Source: Dokdonella sp.
GTDB lineage: Bacteria > Pseudomonadota > Gammaproteobacteria > Xanthomonadales > Rhodanobacteraceae
Direction: 5' to 3'
Length of the DNA stretch: 64,000 nucleotides
Assembly: GCA_019634795.1 (NCBI GenBank)
Contig: JAHCAR010000018.1
Location: forward strand, 1 to 64,000
The position numbers were made by a program, and so were the translations under genes. Positions 17,173-26,167 of the stretch are shown here, piece by piece (the first letter of the stretch is position 1; the number at the start of each line of letters is the position of its first letter). The notes below the pieces were generated by a model. It saw nothing but the letters and a program-made list of their open reading frames with translations. It ran no database searches and was not told where the DNA came from.

Positions 17173-18843
17173 ATGTCCAAGCCCTCCCGAAACGACCCCA
17201 CACGCAAAATCCGGGCGCCCCGTGGCAGCGCCCTCAGTTGCCGAAGCTGGTTGACCGAAGCCCCGTTTCGAATGCTGCAGAACAACCTCGATGCCGAGGT
17301 GGCCGAGAATCCTGCCGAACTGGTCGTCTACGGTGGCATCGGCAGGGCGGCGCGCAACTGGGAGTGTTACGACGCGATCCTTGCGGCGCTGCGTGAACTC
17401 GGCGACGACGAGACCCTGCTGGTCCAGTCCGGCAAGCCGGTCGGCGTGTTTCCGAGCCATGCCGATGCGCCGCGCGTGCTGATTGCCAATTCCAACCTCG
17501 TCCCGCATTGGGCGACCTGGGAGCATTTCAACGAACTCGACCGCAAGGGCCTCATGATGTACGGCCAGATGACGGCCGGCTCGTGGATCTACATCGGTTC
17601 ACAGGGCATCGTCCAGGGCACCTACGAGACCTTCGTCGAGATGGGCCGCCAGCACTACGCCGGCAATCTGAAGGGCAAGTGGATCCTGACCGCCGGCCTC
17701 GGCGGCATGGGCGGGGCCCAGCCGCTGGCGGCCAGCCTCGCCGGCGCCAGCTCGCTCAACATCGAGTGCCAGCAGCGCTGCATCGACTTCCGCCTGCGCA
17801 CGCGCTATGTCGACGAGCAGGCCTCCGATCTCGATGACGCCCTGGAACGGATCGCCAAGTACACGAAATCGGGGGAGGCCAAGTCGATCGCGCTGCTCGG
17901 CAATGCCGCCGAGATCCTGCCCGAACTGGTCCGCCGCGGGGTCAAACCGGATGCCGTGACCGACCAGACCAGCGCGCATGATCCTGTGCACGGCTATCTG
18001 CCGATCGGCTGGAGCGTCGAGCAGTGGCTCGACGAACAGAAGCGCAATCCCGACAAGGTGCGCGACGCGGCCAAGAAATCGATGCGCGTGCATGTCGAGG
18101 CGATGCTCGCCTTCAAGCGGCAAGGCATACCGACCTTCGACTACGGCAACAATATCCGCCAGATGGCCTTCGACGAAGGATGCAAGGATGCCTTCGATTT
18201 CCCCGGGTTCGTGCCGGCCTACGTGCGTCCGCTGTTCTGCCGCGGCATCGGCCCGTTCCGCTGGGTGGCCCTGAGCGGTGATCCTGAGGACATCTACAAG
18301 ACCGATGCGAAGGTCAAGGAACTGATCCCCGACGATCAGCACCTGCACAACTGGCTCGACATGGCGCGCGAGCGCATCAGCTTCCAGGGCCTGCCGGCAC
18401 GCATCTGCTGGGTCGGTCTCGGCCAGCGCCACAAGCTCGGCCTGGCCTTCAACGAAATGGTGCGCAGTGGCGAACTGAAGGCTCCGGTCGTGATCGGTCG
18501 CGATCATCTCGATTCGGGCAGCGTGGCCAGCCCCAATCGCGAGACCGAATCGATGCAGGACGGCAGCGATGCGGTCAGCGACTGGCCGTTGCTCAACGCC
18601 ATGCTCAACGTCGCCGGTGGTGCGACCTGGGTTTCGTTGCACCATGGCGGCGGCGTCGGCATGGGCTATTCGCAGCACTCCGGTGTGGTCATCGTCTGCG
18701 ACGGTACCGAGGCCGCCGACCGGCGCATTGCGCGCGTGCTCTGGAACGATCCCGGCACTGGCGTGATGCGCCACGCCGATGCCGGCTACGAGATCGCCAA
18801 GACTTGTGCGAAGGAACAGGGCCTCAAGTTACCGATGGCCTGA
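17173..18843 (+). CDS. hutU: Urocanate hydratase
   Basis: Second step of histidine degradation: adds water to urocanate using tightly bound NAD+ as electrophile, giving imidazolonepropionate. The 556-residue length is right for the family. Hallmarks include [25 protein letters not shown], the NAD-binding [35 protein letters not shown] and the [17 protein letters not shown] block near the C-terminus. The ATG at 17173 is chosen over a GTG at 17155. It stands alone, divergent from the secreted protein gene, and about 4 kb from hutI/hutF. Confidence 0.97.
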   Translation: MSKPSRNDPTRKIRAPRGSALSCRSWLTEAPFRMLQNNLDAEVAENPAELVVYGGIGRAARNWECYDAILAALRELGDDETLLVQSGKPVGVFPSHADAPRVLIANSNLVPHWATWEHFNELDRKGLMMYGQMTAGSWIYIGSQGIVQGTYETFVEMGRQHYAGNLKGKWILTAGLGGMGGAQPLAASLAGASSLNIECQQRCIDFRLRTRYVDEQASDLDDALERIAKYTKSGEAKSIALLGNAAEILPELVRRGVKPDAVTDQTSAHDPVHGYLPIGWSVEQWLDEQKRNPDKVRDAAKKSMRVHVEAMLAFKRQGIPTFDYGNNIRQMAFDEGCKDAFDFPGFVPAYVRPLFCRGIGPFRWVALSGDPEDIYKTDAKVKELIPDDQHLHNWLDMARERISFQGLPARICWVGLGQRHKLGLAFNEMVRSGELKAPVVIGRDHLDSGSVASPNRETESMQDGSDAVSDWPLLNAMLNVAGGATWVSLHHGGGVGMGYSQHSGVVIVCDGTEAADRRIARVLWNDPGTGVMRHADAGYEIAKTCAKEQGLKLPMA

Positions 18844-18983
18844 ACGCTGGGCTTGATGGAAGCGGGGCATGTCGGCCGCCGCGGCTGGCCGTTCCAGTGT
18901 GCCCCGAGGTGCCGGCGATCGGGCTAAACCGTTTTGCGCCGCGTTGCATCCATGCTGCGGACAATCCACAGGGGGGGGAAATC

Positions 18984-20273
18984 ATGCAGCTGCGATCAAG
19001 GCCGTTGAAGCGGGTCATAGGTTTTACAGGGATGTCGGCACTGGTTCTCGCGGCCATCTGTGCTGCGGCGGCAGAAAAGCATGCAGCCCCCACGCTGAAG
19101 GATGCGCTGGCTGGGGCCCGCGCGGCCCTGGTCATGTCCGACGCGGGTCTTTCCGGAGAAGGTGCCGCCATCCTCGCCAGCGCGGTCGGCGAGTCGCGAT
19201 TCGTGTTGCTCGGCGAGGATCACTTTTCGCGCGAGATTCCGCGCTTCACGGCGATGCTCTGCGATCTCATGAAACCCGACGCCTATGCCGTCGAGGCCGG
19301 TCCGGATGCAGCACGCTTCGTGAGCTCGGTGCTGCGCAGCTCGACCCGCACGAAGCAGATCGCGGAGCGCGCGCGACGCTACCCCAACAGCATTGCCTTC
19401 CTTGATGTCGTCGAGGAAAACGATGCAGCTGCGCACTGCGCCGGGGTTTCGCGGAACCCGCGTTTCGCGCTGTGGGGGCTCGACCAGGAATTCCTCGGTG
19501 CGGCCGGAGCCCTGCTCGAGGCGATGTTGGCAACCGGGCCCGGACCGACTTCGCGCGCAGCGATTGCCGATTTGCAGGCCCGCGAAAAACTCGCTTCGGA
19601 AAAGGCCCGGGCGAGCGGTGATCCAGGCCCGCTGGTACTGCTCAGCGCGACGCCAGCGGATCTGAAGCCGCTGGCCGACGCCGTGAAGGCCGACGGCAAC
19701 GACGCAACGCGCGTCCTGCTCGACGAGCTGCTCGTTTCGCGCCACATCTATCGACTCAATGCCGAGGGTTCGCCTGACTCGAACAGCGACCGGGCGCAGC
19801 TCTTCAAGCAGCATTTCCTGGCCGAATACGCTGCGATCAAGACGGAGATCGCCGCGCCGCGCGTCCTGTTCAAGTTCGGCGACAATCATTCCGGCAAGGG
19901 CTTCAGTCCCCTGCAGGTCCGCGACATCGGCAATTTCGTCGCCGAATTCGCGGATGGAGAGAAAGCGCGATCCCTGCATGTCATGGTATTCGGCGCACGC
20001 GGCAAGCATGGCGCCTTCGCCGGTTTCGACAAGCCGCTCAAGGCGGAGTCGTTTGCGATCGCCGATTACCCGGGCTATGGGTGGATTGAACCGGCAATTT
20101 CGGGAATGCTGGCCACCACGTACAAGGGCGAGGGCACGACGCTGACCCTCTACGATCTGAGGAAACTGCGTTTTCGCGGTATCGACATGCCCCCCGACTG
20201 GAAGCGCATCGTCTTCAGCTACGACCTCATGGTGTTGATGCCGGAAATCAGCGCTTCGACCCTGATCCGCTAA
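18984..20273 (+). CDS. Exported protein with erythromycin-esterase/ChaN-like fold (function unknown)
   Basis: A 429-residue protein with a signal peptide of about 30 residues (VIGFTGMSALVLAAICAAAA). The segment FVLLGEDHFSREIPRF near residue 75, VEAGPDAARFV after it, and the late KFGDNHSGKG recall the LLGExxH/E/H pattern of the EreA, ChaN and TraB/Tiki superfamily, where these residues line the active or metal site. I cannot say whether it is an esterase, a peptidase or a haem-binding protein. The ATG at 18984 is preceded by an unusual run of eight G (18971-18978) acting as ribosome-binding site. Confidence 0.55.
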   Translation: MQLRSRPLKRVIGFTGMSALVLAAICAAAAEKHAAPTLKDALAGARAALVMSDAGLSGEGAAILASAVGESRFVLLGEDHFSREIPRFTAMLCDLMKPDAYAVEAGPDAARFVSSVLRSSTRTKQIAERARRYPNSIAFLDVVEENDAAAHCAGVSRNPRFALWGLDQEFLGAAGALLEAMLATGPGPTSRAAIADLQAREKLASEKARASGDPGPLVLLSATPADLKPLADAVKADGNDATRVLLDELLVSRHIYRLNAEGSPDSNSDRAQLFKQHFLAEYAAIKTEIAAPRVLFKFGDNHSGKGFSPLQVRDIGNFVAEFADGEKARSLHVMVFGARGKHGAFAGFDKPLKAESFAIADYPGYGWIEPAISGMLATTYKGEGTTLTLYDLRKLRFRGIDMPPDWKRIVFSYDLMVLMPEISASTLIR

Positions 20274-20375
20274 CAATGGGCGTTGCTGGCTCGACGGTTC
20301 GATCGACGAGAGCAGGCATCGTCGCGGATGCGCGCCCTTGACGCGGTTCTTCGGCGCGCGAGTCGGCAGCGCGTT

Positions 20376-20714
20376 CTAGGGAGGCTCTGAACAAGTGGCA
20401 CAACCGTCACGACGCCTGCCTGCGTGCAGATCGCGGCGCGCCAACGCAGACAGACTGGCCGTCTCGGCAACTGCTCCTGCGTTGCTCTACCTCCTGCATC
20501 CCTGCAGTCGTTTCAAGGCGGCGCAACAAAGAGCTGCGCGCAGGCAGGCGTCGCCCAAGCGATTGATTCAATGGAACACGGGTGGCGTCCAGAAGGCCCG
20601 CCAACGGCACCGCGCGGCTCGTCAAGGCAACCAGCCTTCACGTCGCCGCGCAGCACCTGTGGCGAGCCTTCTGAACGCCATGACGATTGCGCCACTTGTT
20701 CAGAGCCTCCCTAG
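20376..20714. mobile_element. Complete IS5-type miniature inverted-repeat transposable element (331 bp)
   Basis: The element spans 20380-20710 and is flanked by the 4-base duplication CTAG (20376-20379 and 20711-20714), the target preferred by IS5-family transposases. Its ends are perfect inverted repeats for 20 bases, GGAGGCTCTGAACAAGTGGC. A second, nested inverted repeat, GACGCCTGCCTGCG, lies at 20411-20424 and 20539-20552. It has no transposase and no convincing coding sequence, so it would need an IS5-type enzyme in trans. A diverged second copy begins before the window and ends at base 54. The end at 20710 lies inside the coding sequence of the neighbouring hydrolase. Confidence 0.88.
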
Positions 20715-21440
20715 CAAGGCGCCGGCGGCGCGAATCCACAGGTTCCAGTCGTGCTGACCAGGCATCGGCAGTACATGCTCGGTGGGCAGGGCAGGAAGCA
20801 TCAGTGCGATCGGCACGCGAAACGGCTCTTCAGTCCCGTAGCCCTGCCAGACCGCGCGTGCGCGGACCGGGTCGTTCTGCCATTGCTTGAGCGTGCGCCA
20901 AAGCTCGCGCTCGAAGGTATCGGGGCCCAGCGCCTGGCGCGGTCCCGGTACCCACTTCGCCAGTCCGCTGGCGTTGCGGATTTCGTCCTGCAGGGCGGCC
21001 TCGCCAAGATACGGTGACAGCAGCACGATGCCGTCGACCTCACCCGGATGCTCGTGTTCGTAGAGGATCGCACCCATTCCGCCGAGCGAGATGCCGAGCA
21101 GCCAGATCTCGCGATAGCCGCGCTCGCGTGTCGGCACGACAACTTCCTCGTGCAGGCGCGCTGTCGCCCGACCCTGTCTGTAGAAGGGCAGGGTCAGACC
21201 GGTCAAGATCACGTCGGCGTCGGGCCAGTACCGCTGGATCACGCCGGCCAGGTTGCGTCGTTGCAGCGAATCGAGGTTGTCGCCGCGACCGGGCAGCACG
21301 ATCACGGCACGATCGGCGGCTGATCGCGCCGCAATCCTTGCGGTCGGAATCGGACGCGTCACGTCGCCGCCGGCAGCGCAGCCACCAAGGCCAAGCACGA
21401 GCAGGACGCAGAGCATGACGTGGGGGATTGTCTTGGCCAT
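20700..21440 (-). CDS. Alpha/beta hydrolase lipoprotein
   Basis: A 246-residue exported hydrolase of unknown substrate. A lipobox LGGC places the lipidated Cys at residue 21. VIVLPGRGD forms the oxyanion strand, GISLGGMGA near residue 118 is the nucleophile elbow, and PGQHDWNLW near the end provides the catalytic His. The last codons, GGG AGG CTC TGA, come from the terminal repeat of the inserted miniature element, so the original C-terminus has been replaced by Gly-Arg-Leu and a borrowed stop. The catalytic residues are intact. The ATG at 21440 begins the lipoprotein signal. Confidence 0.78.
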   Translation of the reverse strand: MAKTIPHVMLCVLLVLGLGGCAAGGDVTRPIPTARIAARSAADRAVIVLPGRGDNLDSLQRRNLAGVIQRYWPDADVILTGLTLPFYRQGRATARLHEEVVVPTRERGYREIWLLGISLGGMGAILYEHEHPGEVDGIVLLSPYLGEAALQDEIRNASGLAKWVPGPRQALGPDTFERELWRTLKQWQNDPVRARAVWQGYGTEEPFRVPIALMLPALPTEHVLPMPGQHDWNLWIRAAGALLGRL

Positions 21441-21549
21441 GAGGTTCCTTGCTGCCAGTTGGGGTAACGACGGTGTCCGTCGATATTGATCGACATGAAG
21501 CCCATGCTGCAATCGGCGCGCTATCCACGATCCGTGCCGAAAGCCGCGG

Positions 21550-22494
21550 CTAGTTCGCGCTGGCCTCGCGGCGACCGCGCCACTCGAGGATCACCGTGAC
21601 GATCAGCCCGAGCAGCAGCGGCAACAGGTAGTGCACGCAACGGAATGCGAGCAGCGCGGCGAGCACGTGGCCCTGGCCGAGCGTCGATCCGAGCGAGGCC
21701 AGCATGACCGCTTCGGTGACGCCAAGTCCGGCCGGGATGCGAACGACCAGACCGGCCACGGCCGACGCCAGCAGCGCGACGAGGACGAGCCGGTAGTCGG
21801 CATCCATCATCAGCACGGCGACCGAGGTAGCCGAGAGCAGCCAGATCGGAGCGGCCAGGGCCAACTGGATGCCGGCAGTGCGGGCGTCCGGCAGGCGCAG
21901 TTCGACGCCCCTGATTCGCCAGCGACGGCCGGCGCTGCGCCAGCAGAAGCCGAAATAGAGCAGCCAGGCGCAAAGCGCAGCGATGCCGGCTGCGCGCGCG
22001 GCGACGGGCGAGACCGGCCAGGCCTCTGGCAATGATCCGGGCAGCAGGACCAGGGCCGCGCCGAGTACGAACAGATAGCCCGACCAGTTGGTCAGAAGGT
22101 TGAATGCGACTGCCGAAGCCGCCTTCGCCGGCGCAACGTCGCGCGCAGTGTATAGGCGTATGCGCAAGGCAAGCGCGCCGACCGTCGCACCGAGAGTCAG
22201 GTTGCACGCATAGCTGGCGAATCCGATGGCACCGACCGTTTTGCGTGGCAACGTGATGCCGACTTTGCGAGCGGCCAGCCATTCGAATCCTGCATACAGC
22301 GTGTAGGTCGACAGACTGCAAATCGTAGCGACCGCCAACCGCGAGGGTGACAGGGCGAGCAGCGAACTGCGCGCATCCTCCCATTCCAGGTCGCGGGCAA
22401 CCAGGAACAGCAATGTTGCGACAGCGAGGTAGAGACCCGCTACGCCCACTCTGACCAGCCATTTGCGCCGCGCCGTATGGGAACTTTCAGGCAT
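21550..22494 (-). CDS. ybhN: Lysylphosphatidylglycerol synthetase/flippase-like membrane protein (YbhN family, UPF0104)
   Basis: A 314-residue polytopic membrane protein with about eight TM segments. It has the conserved features of the UPF0104/LPG synthase TM family: SxxTYTLYAGFEWLAARK, the NLTLGATVGALALRIRLY loop with a positively charged end, and RIPAGLGVTEAVML near the C-terminus. These proteins are thought to move or modify lipids. The ATG at 22494 overlaps the clsB stop, and the ybhP-clsB-ybhN order is the same as in Escherichia coli, which supports the symbol and translational coupling. Confidence 0.85.
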   Translation of the reverse strand: MPESSHTARRKWLVRVGVAGLYLAVATLLFLVARDLEWEDARSSLLALSPSRLAVATICSLSTYTLYAGFEWLAARKVGITLPRKTVGAIGFASYACNLTLGATVGALALRIRLYTARDVAPAKAASAVAFNLLTNWSGYLFVLGAALVLLPGSLPEAWPVSPVAARAAGIAALCAWLLYFGFCWRSAGRRWRIRGVELRLPDARTAGIQLALAAPIWLLSATSVAVLMMDADYRLVLVALLASAVAGLVVRIPAGLGVTEAVMLASLGSTLGQGHVLAALLAFRCVHYLLPLLLGLIVTVILEWRGRREASAN

Positions 22495-23806
22495 GCCGGC
22501 GCTGCCCGGAGATATCGGCGCCGGCCCCTGATTCCGCTTCCGGCACATGTCTTGTCGTGATCGATGGCTCGGCATGGCCGCTGTCATCGCCCGATTCGGC
22601 ATCGGTTACCGACGTCGGATAGTCCTCGGCAAGCTGGCGCGAATCGCGCGATACCTTGAGGATGCTGGCCCGGCTTGCGCTGAACGAGCGGGCGAAGCGC
22701 GGAAAGTATCTGAGGAAATGGAACAGCAGCACGCCCAACAGAGGCCTGAACCAGTGCCCGGCCGATGCGTCTTCCTCCGCGACTGGCCTGCACTGGTCAT
22801 CCGCGAGCTTCTGCAACTTTTCATGAAGACGGCGATTGAGTCCTCGATCCCTGGCGACGATATTCGCCTCGAGATTCAGCCAGAGGCTGAGCGGATCGAG
22901 ATTGCTGGATCCGACCGTGAGCCACTCCCCGTCGACCAGCGCGACCTTGCCGTGAAACGGGCGGGTGCAGTATTCGACGATTTCGACCCCGGCCGGAATG
23001 AGGTAGCGATACAGCGAACGCGTCGCTGCGGCGACGCTCGGCATGTCGGGTTCGCCCTGCAGGATCAGTCGAACCGAGACACCGCGCCTGGCGGCGTTGC
23101 GCAGTTCCCTGAGCAGGCGATAACCCGGAAGGAAATAGGCGTTGGCTATGACGATGCGGTTGCGTGCGTTGCGGATCGCTTCGCGGTATTGGCGCTCGAT
23201 GTCGTGTCGGTGGCGGCCGTTGTCGCGTTCGACGAACGCAGCGCAAATGTCACCGCTCGTGTTGGCCTCGTCGTCATCGGCAGCTTCGCCGGCTGGCCGC
23301 TGCCCGACCAGCACGCGCGACGATCGAAGGACGTCGTTGACGACCGGGCCGCTCAGTTCGAGCGCATAGTCCTGTTTCGCCTCGCTGCCGGACTCGGCCA
23401 GATGGTCCTCGGAAAAGTTGATTCCACCGATGAATGCCACACGGCCGTCGACGACCACGACCTTGCGATGCAGGCGGCGAAACAGATTGGTCCGCAAGCC
23501 CATCAGTCGCCTGCGCGGGTCGAACACCTGGACGCGGACGCCGGCATCGACGAGGGCGCCGAGAAACCCGGCCGAAAACGAGGGCGAACCGTAGCCATCG
23601 ACGATCAGGTCGACCGCGGCGCCGGCCTTTGCGGCCTCGATCAGCGCGCTACGCAACTGCTCGCCGACCGGATCCTCGAACAGGATGAAGGTCTCGACGA
23701 TGACGGACTTGCGCGCGCTTCGGATCGCTTCGAACACGCGCGGGAAATACTCCTCGCCGTTCTCGAGGAGACGGGCCGTGTTGCCCTGGCGCCAGCGGAT
23801 CTTCAC
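22487..23806 (-). CDS. clsB: Cardiolipin synthase B
   Basis: Makes cardiolipin from phosphatidylglycerol using phospholipase D chemistry at the inner membrane. The 439-residue product has the two HKD motifs: HRKVVVVDGRVAFIGG near residue 113 and FHGKVALVDGEWLTVGSSN near residue 291. The C-terminal tail contains a hydrophobic segment (HWFRPLLGVLLFHFLRYFP) followed by a polar extension of about 70 residues, longer than in the E. coli protein. It overlaps ybhP by 4 bases at its start and ybhN at its end. Confidence 0.92.
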   Translation of the reverse strand: MKIRWRQGNTARLLENGEEYFPRVFEAIRSARKSVIVETFILFEDPVGEQLRSALIEAAKAGAAVDLIVDGYGSPSFSAGFLGALVDAGVRVQVFDPRRRLMGLRTNLFRRLHRKVVVVDGRVAFIGGINFSEDHLAESGSEAKQDYALELSGPVVNDVLRSSRVLVGQRPAGEAADDDEANTSGDICAAFVERDNGRHRHDIERQYREAIRNARNRIVIANAYFLPGYRLLRELRNAARRGVSVRLILQGEPDMPSVAAATRSLYRYLIPAGVEIVEYCTRPFHGKVALVDGEWLTVGSSNLDPLSLWLNLEANIVARDRGLNRRLHEKLQKLADDQCRPVAEEDASAGHWFRPLLGVLLFHFLRYFPRFARSFSASRASILKVSRDSRQLAEDYPTSVTDAESGDDSGHAEPSITTRHVPEAESGAGADISGQRRHA

Positions 23807-24627
23807 AAGCTCACCTGCGAGTACAGAGGCACATGGTCGGAAAGATGCGGCCAGGGCGCGGTCTTGAGCACGTCGGCTTGCTCGATGCGAACGCCACGCA
23901 CGTAGATGCGATCGAGCTTGAGCAGTGGCAGGCGTCCCGGAAAGGTCCTCGCGCTGGCCTGCGTCTGCTCCAAGAACACCTCGCGAGCGCCGATTCTCTC
24001 GAGCGTGCCGGTTGCGCGCTCGCGCCAGTCGTTGAAATCTCCGGCGATGATCAGGGCCGAATCCTGCGGAACCTGCGCCGCGACATGTTCGGTCATGCGC
24101 CCGAGCTGTTTCGCGCGGTCCTTCTCCTTGAGCCCGAGATGGACGCAGTAGGCATGCAAGTCACGATCGGCGGGAGGCACCCGGATCCGGCAATAGAGGA
24201 TGCCGCGGCGCTCGACCCTGCGCACCGAGACATCGATGTTCTCGTACTCGACGATCGGATACTTCGACAACAGCGCATTGCCGTGGTCACCTTCCTGGTA
24301 GACCGCATTGCGGCCGTAGGCGAACTGTGGCCACATGGATTCGGCGAGGAACTCGTATTGTGGAAGTTCGGGCCAGCGTGACCAGCGACGCGCATGCCCC
24401 TCGTGTTCGCCATGGACTTCCTGCAGGAAGACCAGGTCGGCGTGGGTGCTGCGCACGGCGTCCCTGAGTTCGGGCAGGACGAATGCGCGGTTGAACGCAG
24501 TGAAGCCCTTGTGCGTGTTGATCGTGAGCACGCGCAATGCATGCGCAGCATCGTCGCGCATGCGGCGACCTGTTGTGGAGTCCACACCATCCATTCGTCT
24601 AGTTTCGCCGACCGATGATGAATTCAT
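23803..24627 (-). CDS. ybhP: Endonuclease/exonuclease/phosphatase family protein YbhP
   Basis: A 274-residue member of the EEP metal-dependent phosphodiesterase fold. The signatures TINTHKG (near residue 35), FLQEVHGEHEG, GRNAVYQEGDHGNALLS, AGDFNDWRE and LSDHVPLYSQ supply the catalytic Asn, Glu, Asp and His. Its partner genes clsB and ybhN suggest that it acts on a lipid-related phosphodiester, although the substrate is not known. The ATG at 24627 is chosen; a longer frame extends upstream. It starts 130 bases after the otsA stop and may belong to the same transcript. Confidence 0.87.
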   Translation of the reverse strand: MNSSSVGETRRMDGVDSTTGRRMRDDAAHALRVLTINTHKGFTAFNRAFVLPELRDAVRSTHADLVFLQEVHGEHEGHARRWSRWPELPQYEFLAESMWPQFAYGRNAVYQEGDHGNALLSKYPIVEYENIDVSVRRVERRGILYCRIRVPPADRDLHAYCVHLGLKEKDRAKQLGRMTEHVAAQVPQDSALIIAGDFNDWRERATGTLERIGAREVFLEQTQASARTFPGRLPLLKLDRIYVRGVRIEQADVLKTAPWPHLSDHVPLYSQVSL

Positions 24628-24759
24628 CGTGTCTCCGCAACGGCGCACGCGCCCAAAACGGGCCAGCCAGGGCACCAGGCTTGCTCCCGCCTGAACGTCC
24701 ATCGCCCGCCTGTACCGAAGCGCCTCGGAATCCGGAGTGCGGAGCGGCCCCGCGCCTCG

Positions 24760-26127
24760 TCACGAAGCCGCAAGTACCTCGAGAAAGGATCTGCGCCAGT
24801 CACCGATGGTATGCCCGCGCAAGGTGTTGCTCATTGCCTGCCAGCGCAGCCTGCGTTCATCGAGCGGCATCGCCAGGGCGGTGTGGATCGCGTTGGAGGT
24901 GTCGTCCGCATCGTGCGGATTGACCAGCAGCGCCTCCGGCAACTCGCGTGCGGCGCCCGCGAATCGGGACAGCACGAGTACGCCAGGGTCCTCCGCGGAT
25001 TGGGCGGCGACGTACTCCTTGGCGACCAGGTTCATGCCGTCGCGCATCGGCGTGACCAGGCCGATACGCGCGCTGCGATAGAACCCGGCGAGATTGGCCT
25101 GGTGGAAGCTCCGGTTGATATAGCGGATCGGCACCCAGTCCGGGTCGGCGTAGCGCCCATTGATCGCGCCGGCCAACTGCTCGAGGCGCGCGCGCAGTTC
25201 CTGGTATTCGGGGACGTCGCCGCGCGTGACCGGTGCAATCTGCATCATCGAAATCCGGCTGCGGTGCTGGGGATAGGTCTCGAGGAACCGGGCGAACGCT
25301 TCGAAGCGTTCGGGCAGGCCCTTCGAGTAGTCGAGTCGGTCCACGCTGATGGCGAGCGCGCGTCCGCTCAAACTGGCGACGAGGTCGCGGTGGGCCTTGC
25401 TGTGCATCGCCAACGCGGCATTTCGCGATATGAGCTCGGGATCGATGCTGATCGGGAATGCCTTGCAGACGAAACGACCACCGTCCGGTAGCGACAGGTT
25501 GCCCGAACCATCATGCGAAGCACCGAGTTCGCGCTCGCAATAGTCGGCCACGGCCTGCTGGTCCGATTCGGTCTGGGTACCGACCAGGTCGTAGGCGCCC
25601 AGGCTTTCGAACAGTGACCGGTGTTCGGGCAGCATCGTCAGCACGTCGGGCGAGGGGAACGGCACATGCAGGAAGAAGCCGATCCTCGACTTGATTCCCA
25701 GCCTGCGCAGCTCGCTGCCGAGCGGAATCAGGTGGTAGTCGTGGACCCAGATCGTGTCGTCGCTGCGCAATTGCGTCGCGAGAAGTTCGGCGAAGCGGCG
25801 GTTGACGGCGCGGTATCCGTGCAGGTTTTCGCGCCTGAAGTCGAGCAGGTCGGGGCGCATGTGCAGCAATGGCCAGAGCGTGCGGTTGGAGAAGCCCTGG
25901 TAGTAGGCCGAATACTCGCGCTCGTTGAGGTCGGTCAGCGCGTAGTCGATCTGACCGATGCGTTCGACGGAGATCTCACCGGGATCCTCGGCGATGACGC
26001 GACCGCTCCAGCCGAACCAGAGGCCACCGTGCTCGGCCAGCGCAGAATTGAGCGCCGAAGCGAGCCCGCCGGCGCGCGTCTCGCGCGGCTTGGAGACGCG
26101 ATTGGAAACGATGACCAGTCGACTCAT
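24760..26127 (-). CDS. otsA: Alpha,alpha-trehalose-phosphate synthase (UDP-forming)
   Basis: Joins UDP-glucose and glucose 6-phosphate to give trehalose 6-phosphate, a GT20 glycosyltransferase used in osmotic and desiccation protection. The 455-residue product shows LVIVSNRV at the start, AGGLASAL and GLWFGWSG, the VHDYHLIPLG and FFLHVPFPSPD segments, DRLDYSKGLPERFEAF, and DGMNLVAKEYVAAQ. The ATG at 26127 begins the family N-terminus. It follows the GH15 gene by 40 bases in a trehalose operon with otsB. Confidence 0.96.
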   Translation of the reverse strand: MSRLVIVSNRVSKPRETRAGGLASALNSALAEHGGLWFGWSGRVIAEDPGEISVERIGQIDYALTDLNEREYSAYYQGFSNRTLWPLLHMRPDLLDFRRENLHGYRAVNRRFAELLATQLRSDDTIWVHDYHLIPLGSELRRLGIKSRIGFFLHVPFPSPDVLTMLPEHRSLFESLGAYDLVGTQTESDQQAVADYCERELGASHDGSGNLSLPDGGRFVCKAFPISIDPELISRNAALAMHSKAHRDLVASLSGRALAISVDRLDYSKGLPERFEAFARFLETYPQHRSRISMMQIAPVTRGDVPEYQELRARLEQLAGAINGRYADPDWVPIRYINRSFHQANLAGFYRSARIGLVTPMRDGMNLVAKEYVAAQSAEDPGVLVLSRFAGAARELPEALLVNPHDADDTSNAIHTALAMPLDERRLRWQAMSNTLRGHTIGDWRRSFLEVLAAS

Positions 26128-26167
26128 CGAATATCGCCCCATGCCCGGTCGGTCTGTGCAACGGCAG

